From Bacillota bacterium (GTDB lineage Bacteria > Bacillota > Clostridia > Lachnospirales > Lachnospiraceae), in the NCBI GenBank assembly GCA_023421075.1, contig JAEZUM010000067.1, positions 1-26,982 on the forward strand: a stretch of 26,982 bases of DNA, read 5' to 3'. Made by a program: the position numbers and the translations under genes. The number at the start of each line of letters is the position of its first letter. Position 1 is the first letter of the stretch. Below are positions 1-6,622 of the stretch, piece after piece. The notes beneath the pieces were generated by a model. It was given only the letters and a program-made list of their open reading frames with translations, did not search any database and was not told the DNA's origin.

Positions 1-509
1 TTACACAATAGGAAGAGTTTTACCCTGTCCGTAATGATCTTTTCTTCAAAATCCGCAAAGTCAATGGAGTATTGATTATCTTGATATACCAATGAATTCA
101 CAACAAGCTTACGGTTATTTAATCGAATGGTCTCTGAAAAAGGGTAATAAACAGGTTGCTGTATCATTACCCCATCCCCCTCCTGGGTCAGAGCTCTGAC
201 TGCCATAGTGATCGCGAAGACAACCCCAGGAGATTTGATCATCCATTCTTCTCTGGTATCCCAGCCGTAATGACGATAAAACCAGTCGTGGACTACTTCA
301 AAATAGTCCTGTTTCACTTCACTATATCCGAATATACCATGTGTTACTGCCTGATGTATCGCTTCCTGAACCTCTGAGGGGACTGAAAAATCCATATCAG
401 CTACCCATAAAGGCAGAATATCATCCGGCTTACCCCGTTCTACGGCAAAATCATATTTTAAGGAATTGGTATTCCTACGATCAACCATCTGATCGAAATT
501 ATAATCCAT
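1..509 (-). CDS. MalY/PatB-type PLP-dependent C-S lyase (3' part outside the window)
   Basis: Only the first 169 codons are present; the frame is still open at base 1. The protein begins MDYNFDQMVDRRNT and contains LPLWVADMDFSVP (about residues 32-44) and GIFGYSE, the N-terminal signature of the MalY/PatB branch of class I/II aminotransferases, whose members cleave cystathionine or cysteine to a thiol, pyruvate and ammonia in the cytosol. The PLP lysine lies beyond the window. Two ATGs are available (515 and 509). I chose 509 because the GAGGAGG Shine-Dalgarno ends directly against the 515 ATG but sits 6 nt from the 509 ATG. The gene begins 14 bases after the stop of the cystathionine synthase/lyase gene, so the two almost certainly share a transcript. 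Together they could carry out transsulfuration from O-acylhomoserine to homocysteine (inference). An aminotransferase activity cannot be excluded. Confidence 0.88.
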   Translation of the reverse strand, partial: MDYNFDQMVDRRNTNSLKYDFAVERGKPDDILPLWVADMDFSVPSEVQEAIHQAVTHGIFGYSEVKQDYFEVVHDWFYRHYGWDTREEWMIKSPGVVFAITMAVRALTQEGDGVMIQQPVYYPFSETIRLNNRKLVVNSLVYQDNQYSIDFADFEEKIITDRVKLFLLC

Positions 510-523
510 ATGCATCCTCCTCT

Positions 524-1681
524 CTATAGATCCTCATCATCAAAAGCTTGTGCTAAATCGCTAATTAAATCATCAATATGCTCTATTCCGACGGACAATC
601 GAAGCAGGGTATGATTGATACCTTTTGCCTCCCGTTCTGCCTCCGGAACATCGGCATGTGTCTGGAGCATCGGATATGTGATCAGACTCTCGACACCACC
701 AAGACTCTCTGCATATTGTATCAGCTGTACCTTACGTAAGATACGAACGGCAGTCTCAGGCGTATCAACATGAAAGGAGATCATGCTGCCGAACCCTCTG
801 GATTGCCTCCGATTCACCTCATAACCCGGATGGCTCGGTAAGCCAACATAATAAACCTTACGAACCTGCTTCTGGTTACTCAACCAATCTACAATCGACA
901 GGGCATTCATTTGCTGGGCTTTCATCCTTATAGAAAGTGTCTTAATACCGCGTAGCAATAACCAACTATCAAAAGGTGAGAGACCGGATCCGGTTGTTTT
1001 CAGGATAAATCGCATCTGTTGGGATAAGGATTCATTTGACAACACAAGAAAACCGGCCAGGGTATCGTTATGACCACTTAAGAATTTGGTCCCGCTGTGC
1101 AGAACTACATCGGCGCCAAGCTCAATCGGATTTTGATAATAGGGTGATAAAAAGGTGTTGTCAACCAGCAACAGTAGATTATGATGACGGGTAATCTGTG
1201 AAATCATTGCCAGGTCAGTCACGTTCATCATAGGATTGGTCGGAGTCTCCACAAAGATCGCTTTCGTATTGCTTCTGATCAGACTCTTTACGTGATCTGT
1301 GTCAGAGGTATCAATATATTCAACCTCGATACCATTTTTCTTATTAATATGGTTGAAGATTCGAATGGTTCCCCCATATAGATCATCGGAAGCCAAAATA
1401 TGGTCGCCGGGCTTGAAAAGCTCCATTAGTGCGTTCATAGCTGCCATACCGGAGCTGAAGGCAACCGCATCATACCCGTTTTCTAAGGATGCAACAACCA
1501 TCTCCAGTTGTTCTCTGGTGGGGTTTTGCAGGCGGGAATAATCATATCCCGTACTGCTGCCGACATCAGGATGAGCAAAGGTTGCTGTTTGATAGATTGG
1601 GAAGCTGATTGCTCCGGTATTGTCAACAGGGCTTTTCTTTTGATTGCCATATAGGCATTTTGTGTTTATGTGATAATCCAT
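524..1681 (-). CDS. Cystathionine gamma-synthase / gamma-lyase family PLP enzyme
   Basis: The 385-aa protein has the full Cys/Met-metabolism PLP fold: YSRLQNPT (about 48-55), the phosphate-binding SSGMAAMNAL (76-85), ETPTNPMM (145-152), VDNTF (173-177), and the Schiff-base lysine K199 in SGTKFLSGHND. Length is normal for MetB/MetI/MccB enzymes, which use O-acylhomoserine plus cysteine to make cystathionine, or degrade cystathionine. Sequence reading alone does not separate synthase, gamma-lyase and O-acetylhomoserine sulfhydrylase. An ATG at 1705 would add eight residues, but it lies upstream of the AAAAGGAGGG Shine-Dalgarno at 1691-1700; that site is 9 nt from the ATG at 1681, so 1681 is the start. 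It is the first gene of an operon with the MalY-type lyase. The untranslated leader is only about 45 nt, too short for a SAM riboswitch or T-box. Confidence 0.92.
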   Translation of the reverse strand: MDYHINTKCLYGNQKKSPVDNTGAISFPIYQTATFAHPDVGSSTGYDYSRLQNPTREQLEMVVASLENGYDAVAFSSGMAAMNALMELFKPGDHILASDDLYGGTIRIFNHINKKNGIEVEYIDTSDTDHVKSLIRSNTKAIFVETPTNPMMNVTDLAMISQITRHHNLLLLVDNTFLSPYYQNPIELGADVVLHSGTKFLSGHNDTLAGFLVLSNESLSQQMRFILKTTGSGLSPFDSWLLLRGIKTLSIRMKAQQMNALSIVDWLSNQKQVRKVYYVGLPSHPGYEVNRRQSRGFGSMISFHVDTPETAVRILRKVQLIQYAESLGGVESLITYPMLQTHADVPEAEREAKGINHTLLRLSVGIEHIDDLISDLAQAFDDEDL

Positions 1682-1735
1682 ACCAAGGAACCCTCCTTTT
1701 ACCATAATTCATATCTGTTTAGTATAATTTATAGC

Positions 1736-1764
1736 ATTATAATATATGGTGATTCATTATTCAA
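1736..1764 (-). promoter_or_regulatory. Sigma-A-type promoter of the cystathionine enzyme operon
   Basis: On the minus strand, TTGAAT (1764-1759) and a perfect TATAAT (1741-1736) are separated by exactly 17 bases. The predicted transcript starts near 1729 and reaches the start codon at 1681 after a short leader. Spacing and -10 match are both ideal, so this is the best promoter candidate in the region. Confidence 0.75.
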
Positions 1765-1810
1765 GTGATTCTTTATGGGATTCATATTAAAGCTATATTT
1801 GGTAACCCTA

Positions 1811-1875
1811 TTCTTAAGATTGGAAACAGTTTTGTCACGCAAAATCTTGCTTATGACTGAACTTTTCTTAAGATT
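1811..1875. repeat. Pair of direct repeats TTCTTAAGATT in the divergent intergenic region
   Basis: The 11-mer TTCTTAAGATT occurs at 1811-1821 and again at 1865-1875, 54 bases apart (about five helical turns). It lies between the minus-strand promoter at 1736-1764 and the plus-strand promoter at 1898-1926. The core CTTAAG is palindromic, so each copy could bind a dimer. No known regulator is recognised. The rest of the 313-base gap (1682-1994) holds only the two promoters and leaders. Confidence 0.4.
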
Positions 1876-1897
1876 TATTTACGTTTTTGGCAAAAGA

Positions 1898-1926
1898 TTG
1901 ACTTTGAATACCCCGGATGCTAACAT
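1898..1926 (+). promoter_or_regulatory. Candidate promoter for the LCP gene
   Basis: TTGACT (1898-1903), a 17-base spacer and TAACAT (1921-1926) lie 69 bases upstream of the LCP start codon. The -35 is strong and the -10 is weak (four of six), so the call is moderate. Confidence 0.5.
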
Positions 1927-1994
1927 CAACATGTAAATATATACCAAGAATCTGCATATCAGGATGAAAAGAATATAAGAAGAGGAAGAACGAT

Positions 1995-3242
1995 ATGAAT
2001 AATACAAATGGAAGCAACGGAGACAATCCGAAGGAGCAAGAGCATTCAGAAGCTCTTGAAGATATGACGGATGAATTTCTGGAGAATCTCAAAAAATCGC
2101 TCAGCGATCAAGTGAATGAGACGATTAGAGTAGAGGGAAGTGCCAGCTTTAATAATAATGATCCAATGAATGATAAAAGGACTTCGGCCATAAACACAGA
2201 AAAAAAGAACCATAGGAAGATCTTGAAATATGTGGCGCTTCCGCTTGTGATTATAATACTTGTCGCATTATTCCTTACCAAGACGGATTATGGAAGAAGT
2301 CTGATTATCCGTATGATTAGTGATTACAGCTACGGTAAATTAGACTATGAAGCATCGGAGGAGCGAACGGAAACGATTCAAAAGGATGATACTCCGGTAG
2401 AAGAGGTAGAGGATAACATAGACAAGAAACCGACCGAGGAAAAAGTAATATCCAACATCCTGCTAATCGGAGTAGAGACCTTTGAAGGAGCACAAAATAC
2501 AGATACAATGATTATCGCTTCCTTAGATTCTAAGAATAAGGTAATTAAGCTCACCTCATTGATGAGGGATTTGTATGTATCAATACCGGGACATAGGGAT
2601 AATAAACTGAACGCTGCGTACGGTAATGGAGGGATCAAGCTTCTTTATGAAACAATTGAGACCAACTTTGGGCTGACGCTGGATGGTTATGTACTCGTTG
2701 ACTTTAATGACTTTGAGCAAATCATAGATTATCTTGGGGGAATCGATCTGGAATTAACAAGAAAGGAAGCAGAGTACCTGAGAACGACAAACTATATATC
2801 CGATCCGGCAAACAGAGATGTTGTAGCCGGTGTTCAGCATATGAATGGAAATCAGGTGTTGGGTTATTGCCGTATTCGTAAGGTGTCAACCAAGACTGAA
2901 AGCAGTGACTTTGGACGTACCCAGAGACAAAGAATTGTTTTGGAGAAGATTTTTGAGAAGCTTCGGAAGAAAAATGTAATTCAACTGGGCTTAATCATGA
3001 ATAATATTTTGTCTAATATAGATATCAAGACGGATATTACCAAGGCGGATTATAACAGCTATCTGCAGCAGGCAGTCTATCTGGAGAAAAATGAGATCAA
3101 GACCTTCCGAGTTCCTAAGGATGACAGCTTTTACAGTGAAAGGGTTCAGATTGGTCGCTATAAACAGGATGTTCTTGTGCCAAACAGCTGGGTGGATACC
3201 AGAAGGATGCTCCGGGAATTCGTGTATGGAGATGTGAAATGA
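1995..3242 (+). CDS. LytR-CpsA-Psr (LCP) family cell-wall polymer ligase
   Basis: The 415-aa protein has a hydrophilic cytoplasmic N-terminus (1-78), one membrane helix (about 79-94, YVALPLVIIILVALFL), an acidic linker (118-150) and an extracellular LCP domain (about 152-330). LCP landmarks are ILLIGVE (155-161), NTDTMIIASLD (168-178), SLMRDLYVSIPG (188-199, with the conserved Arg-Asp), KLNAAYGNGG (204-213) and DFGRTQRQR (305-313). Family members transfer undecaprenyl-phosphate-linked polymers such as wall teichoic acid or capsule onto peptidoglycan outside the membrane. The cytoplasmic tail is longer than in minimal LCP proteins. The start is preceded by AGAGGAAG. The nearby acyltransferase and TagF-like fusion fit a wall-polymer role, although a transporter gene on the other strand separates them. 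Confidence 0.9.
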   Translation: MNNTNGSNGDNPKEQEHSEALEDMTDEFLENLKKSLSDQVNETIRVEGSASFNNNDPMNDKRTSAINTEKKNHRKILKYVALPLVIIILVALFLTKTDYGRSLIIRMISDYSYGKLDYEASEERTETIQKDDTPVEEVEDNIDKKPTEEKVISNILLIGVETFEGAQNTDTMIIASLDSKNKVIKLTSLMRDLYVSIPGHRDNKLNAAYGNGGIKLLYETIETNFGLTLDGYVLVDFNDFEQIIDYLGGIDLELTRKEAEYLRTTNYISDPANRDVVAGVQHMNGNQVLGYCRIRKVSTKTESSDFGRTQRQRIVLEKIFEKLRKKNVIQLGLIMNNILSNIDIKTDITKADYNSYLQQAVYLEKNEIKTFRVPKDDSFYSERVQIGRYKQDVLVPNSWVDTRRMLREFVYGDVK

Positions 3243-3325
3243 ATGATTTTTAAGTGGAACAATCCTGATCCTGACATCGTCTAAGTATTATAACAATAAA
3301 CTACGATGCAGAAATGGAGAATGCA

Positions 3326-4135
3326 ATGAAAAAAATAATAAAATTATTATCAATCCTAATGATAGCTATAATTGTACTTGGAGGCTGTGGTACAAAGGAG
3401 GAGGTACCGGACCAAGGGGAGCCTTCAACCGCGGATCAGACTCCCTCGGGGGAAGGGGAAGAAACATATTCCTTCCAGGCAGAGATTATTGAAGTCGGGA
3501 CTACCTTATTAATTACACCCGGTGAGGACAGTAACGAAGCCAGATCCTCCGATAAGATTGCAGTCAGCTTTGGAGATGCTACTTTGGTCGATGAGAAAGG
3601 GCTTACAATTGCTTCAGAGGAGCTTCTTGTTGGAGATATTCTTGTAATCACCTACAACGGAGTTATCCTAGAGTCCTATCCGGCACAGATCACTGCGAGT
3701 AGGATAGAAAAGATAGATCATAATAATCTGATCGATGGATATCTGGCCTTGATCGATGATATCTACCGCGAGGATGACGGGTTAAACAGCGATATTAAGA
3801 CCATTGCCTTTGATACTTCCGCTTGGATTAATTTGACCGACATTGAGAAGGAGATGATCTTTGCAAAGGTTAAGGAAGCATACGGTTTAGAGGTAATCGA
3901 AGGAACTTTTGAGGAGTTGACAGAGCAGGGGATCATTGATAAGGAGAATTTGTTTTTTCCGGAAGGAGTTTTGATCGAAATCTCTGAGCTTGCGTATGAT
4001 GAGAATAAAGAAGAGATTACCTGTGCGATCAGTAAGTGGAGAAGCGGCTTAGGTGCCATCGGAGCTAGCGAAGTAACGGCGGTTCTAGTGGACGGAAACT
4101 GGGAAATTACCAAAGACGGTAATTGGATCAGCTAA
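3326..4135 (+). CDS. Predicted lipoprotein with OB-like N-terminal domain, function unknown
   Basis: The 269-aa protein starts MKKIIKLLSILMIAIIVLGG and has a lipobox ending LGGC, with Cys21 as the predicted lipidation site. I chose the ATG at 3326 because GGAG (3316-3319) sits 6 nt upstream; the earlier in-frame ATG at 3314 overlaps that site. After an acidic, Ser/Thr/Pro-rich linker comes a beta-rich segment (YSFQAEIIEVG...LLVGDILVITYNG) resembling the DUF3221/YobA-type OB-like fold. The C-terminal half ends in VDGNWEITKDGNWIS, a common ending of secreted clostridial domains. It follows the LCP gene by 83 bases on the same strand and could be cotranscribed. No enzymatic motif is visible; the OB-fold comparison is a tentative visual judgement. 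Confidence 0.7.
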   Translation: MKKIIKLLSILMIAIIVLGGCGTKEEVPDQGEPSTADQTPSGEGEETYSFQAEIIEVGTTLLITPGEDSNEARSSDKIAVSFGDATLVDEKGLTIASEELLVGDILVITYNGVILESYPAQITASRIEKIDHNNLIDGYLALIDDIYREDDGLNSDIKTIAFDTSAWINLTDIEKEMIFAKVKEAYGLEVIEGTFEELTEQGIIDKENLFFPEGVLIEISELAYDENKEEITCAISKWRSGLGAIGASEVTAVLVDGNWEITKDGNWIS

Positions 4136-4168
4136 TGAGACAGTTATATTCCGGGCGAACAATAAAAA

Positions 4169-5305
4169 TCATAATAATAAAACAAATAAATAATAGCTTA
4201 AGCATAATAGAATAAGAAAGATCAGATTATATACAGTGAAGCTACCCAGAAACTTTTTCGCATCAGCGCCAGGTGTTCTGCAATAAAACTTATAAGATAT
4301 CAGGCTGGCCAGTGAAGCAACCAAGGTTCCTAAACCACCGATATCGGTACCGAGAATGATTGCTTTATAATCATCAGTAAAAGAGGATAATAATACAGCG
4401 GCTGGAACATTGCTGATCAGCTGGCTTGTAAGCACAGAGATAATGAACTCCCTCTGATAAAGAAGAGAAGCCAGAAAATCTCTGATCATAGGAATGCTAC
4501 CGATATTACCGACAAAAATAAAGAAACAGACAAAGGTAAGAAGCAGCGAGTAATCAATCCTTTTTAAAACCCGATGGTCAAAAGTAAGAACACAAAGAAA
4601 AACGATCAATAGAGTTATGCGGTAATCGATGAACCTCAAGACACATGCAAGACAGACAAGAAACAGACCACTATACAAAGCAATTGTATATGGCTTATGC
4701 TTGTCTGATTTTTGCGTATCGGATAAGGTGAAGCTGATATGTTCCTTCGGAATAAACATTACAGCAATACATACAAGTACCAAAGAGATTAGAGTAAAAG
4801 GAAACGTAATCCGTAAAAACTCGGTCATCGTTATATTATATTCCGAATATAGGAACAGATTCTGAGGATTTCCTACCGGAGTAAGCATGCTTCCCAAATT
4901 TGCCGCAATTGTCTGAAGAACGATAATCTTTATAAGGTGCTGGGTATGCCCGGTCATAGTGAGAATGAGGATCGCAAAAGGCACAAAAGTAATCAAAGCG
5001 ACATCATTTGTGATCCACATAGAGGAGAAAAAGCAAAGAAGAACCAAAACCATGGTAATGGACCTTACATTTGCCACACGCATCAACATCTTTTCAGACA
5101 GAAGAACGAAGACACCTGTTTTATTGAAACCGGATATCACAGCCATCAGACAAAACAGTAAACCGAGTACACGAAAATCAATATAGGAAAGATAACCGAT
5201 CGTTGGTGGAACGAAGAGCATAGTAAAGATAGCTGCAATTCCGGCTATACAGAGGACTGCTTCCTTTTGTATAAAAGCAAATAGCTGAGTGCGAATTTTT
5301 TTCAT
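4169..5305 (-). CDS. SLC13/ArsB-NhaD (IT superfamily) permease, YbiR-like
   Basis: A very hydrophobic 378-aa protein with about ten predicted membrane segments. Family marks are WITNDVALITF (about 97-107), AANLGSMLTPVGNPQNLFLY (134-153, with the substrate-pore NPQN), and the second-half re-entrant counterpart SNVPAAVLL with GTDIGGLGT. The order TND ... GNPQN ... SNVPAA ... GTDIGG is that of CitMHS/ArsB/YbiR-type transporters, which move anions or dicarboxylates, often Na+-coupled; the substrate is not readable. An upstream in-frame ATG at 5329 exists, but AAAGGAT just before 5305 supports the shorter start. The stop lies 33 bases from the convergent lipoprotein stop and no clear terminator is visible between them. 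Confidence 0.8.
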   Translation of the reverse strand: MKKIRTQLFAFIQKEAVLCIAGIAAIFTMLFVPPTIGYLSYIDFRVLGLLFCLMAVISGFNKTGVFVLLSEKMLMRVANVRSITMVLVLLCFFSSMWITNDVALITFVPFAILILTMTGHTQHLIKIIVLQTIAANLGSMLTPVGNPQNLFLYSEYNITMTEFLRITFPFTLISLVLVCIAVMFIPKEHISFTLSDTQKSDKHKPYTIALYSGLFLVCLACVLRFIDYRITLLIVFLCVLTFDHRVLKRIDYSLLLTFVCFFIFVGNIGSIPMIRDFLASLLYQREFIISVLTSQLISNVPAAVLLSSFTDDYKAIILGTDIGGLGTLVASLASLISYKFYCRTPGADAKKFLGSFTVYNLIFLILLCLSYYLFVLLL

Positions 5306-5380
5306 AAACCGTATCCTTTTTCCTTGCATTTTATTGAATTAATGCTAAAATACATATTTGTATGTTTTGCATATGATAGA

Positions 5381-5409
5381 ATTCTACAGCAAAAAAGTGG
5401 TAAAAGCAA
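5381..5409 (-). promoter_or_regulatory. Candidate promoter for the SLC13-like transporter
   Basis: On the minus strand, TTGCTT (5409-5404) and TAGAAT (5386-5381) are 17 bases apart, about 76 bases upstream of the start codon. Both boxes match four to five of six positions. On the plus strand the same gap holds a TATAAT (5437-5442) that could serve the acyltransferase gene but has no good -35 partner. Confidence 0.45.
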
Positions 5410-5489
5410 TGGAAGAATAAAATCATTGCAGGATAGTATAATCTTTGCTAAAATCAAGTTGACTATCTGTATTTTTAATAGGAGTTACT

Positions 5490-6542
5490 ATGAAACATAG
5501 ATTTATTCATCAAAAAATGTCGAATGAGAATATAGAGGTCAGATTCGATAATACGAAAGAGAATGTCAGGGATTATTTATTTGATAATCTAAAGGCAATT
5601 TTAATTATATTAGTGGTGTGGGGACATCTACTCACCTCTATGAAAAAAGAACATGAAATTATAATGGGTATTTACATATTTCTTTTCTCTTTTCATATGC
5701 CGGTCATGGTATTTATCTCAGGATATTTCTCAAAGAAAGTTGAGAAGATCAGAAATAATGCCTTTGTTACAATCCTGATACCGTATCTGATATTGAATAC
5801 GGTAAACTATGTCTACAAGATGCTGATACTGAAGGAGGAGTATTATGCCTTCCGCTTTTTTAATCCGAATTGGGGATTATGGTATCTGTTGACTTTATTT
5901 TTGTGGAAATTTTTTCTGAAGGATTTCATTAAGATCCGTTATATTTTACCGTTGAGCTTTGTCGTAGCACTGGGTAGCGGGTTTAGCAATGAGTTTTCTG
6001 AATTTATGGCTCTCGGAAGATTTTTATGCTTCCTGCCTTTCTTTCTTGCAGGCTACTATTGCCGGGCAGAGCAGATTAGTAGAATTAGACGGATACCGAA
6101 GTTTGTATCGGTTATTTTAATGTTGTTTGTAGGAGTTTGGTCGGCATTTGCTGCCTACCGGGATCTATTTGACACGGAGATTCTGTTCATGAGGACTTAT
6201 TATCCGCAGGGGGAAGAGCTTCGAACAATGTTATACCGCTTTGTGATATATATTGTATCCTTTGTGATGACCTATGTACTACTTAATCTGGTTTCCTCAC
6301 GAAAGACAGTTCTATCTAATGTCGGTGCGAGTACCATAACTGTGTATGTTCTTCATATTTTTACCATACCGTTGCTCGAGAAGCTTAAAATATTCGAAGA
6401 CAAGCCAATACACTATTTGCTCTATTCTGTCCTGATGACAGCAGTAATCACATATGTATATTCCCGGCCGATTGTAAAGCATGCTTACGACTTAAGTATG
6501 GACAAGCTGTCGAGCCTATTTATTAAAAATGAAGTAATGTAG
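5490..6542 (+). CDS. Acyltransferase-3 family membrane protein (O-acetyltransferase type)
   Basis: A 350-aa polytopic membrane protein. The N-terminal part shows DNLKAILIILVVWGHLL (about 32-48, with the conserved family His46) and FSFHMPVMVFISGYFSKK (66-83, with the second conserved region FHxPxxxFxSG). About ten membrane spans follow, including WGLWYLLTLFLWKF and the C-terminal TVYVLHIFTIPLLEKL. Proteins of this family (OafA, fucose 4-O-acetylase-like) transfer acetyl or other acyl groups to extracellular sugars. GGAG lies 7 nt before the ATG. The gene is 80 bases upstream of the TagF-like fusion on the same strand, so modification of the same wall polymer is plausible but inferred. Confidence 0.82.
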   Translation: MKHRFIHQKMSNENIEVRFDNTKENVRDYLFDNLKAILIILVVWGHLLTSMKKEHEIIMGIYIFLFSFHMPVMVFISGYFSKKVEKIRNNAFVTILIPYLILNTVNYVYKMLILKEEYYAFRFFNPNWGLWYLLTLFLWKFFLKDFIKIRYILPLSFVVALGSGFSNEFSEFMALGRFLCFLPFFLAGYYCRAEQISRIRRIPKFVSVILMLFVGVWSAFAAYRDLFDTEILFMRTYYPQGEELRTMLYRFVIYIVSFVMTYVLLNLVSSRKTVLSNVGASTITVYVLHIFTIPLLEKLKIFEDKPIHYLLYSVLMTAVITYVYSRPIVKHAYDLSMDKLSSLFIKNEVM

Positions 6543-6570
6543 ATAACAAATACAGCTTAGGCTGCTTTAC

Positions 6571-6593
6571 ACCGGAAGAGAACGTCTTCCGGT
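6571..6593. repeat. Perfect 9-bp hairpin between the acyltransferase and TagF-like genes
   Basis: ACCGGAAGA (6571-6579) and TCTTCCGGT (6585-6593) are perfectly complementary around a 5-nt loop, 29 bases before the GTG start of the next gene. No T-run follows, so it is not a standard terminator. It could be an RNA processing or stability element, or an operator. Confidence 0.6.
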
Positions 6594-6622
6594 ACTCTAT
6601 CTGAGAAAGGCAAGGTGCTATC

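Noticed and set aside
1682..1764. SAM riboswitch or T-box for the sulfur operon
   Set aside because: The predicted promoter leaves only about 45 nt of leader, too short for either.
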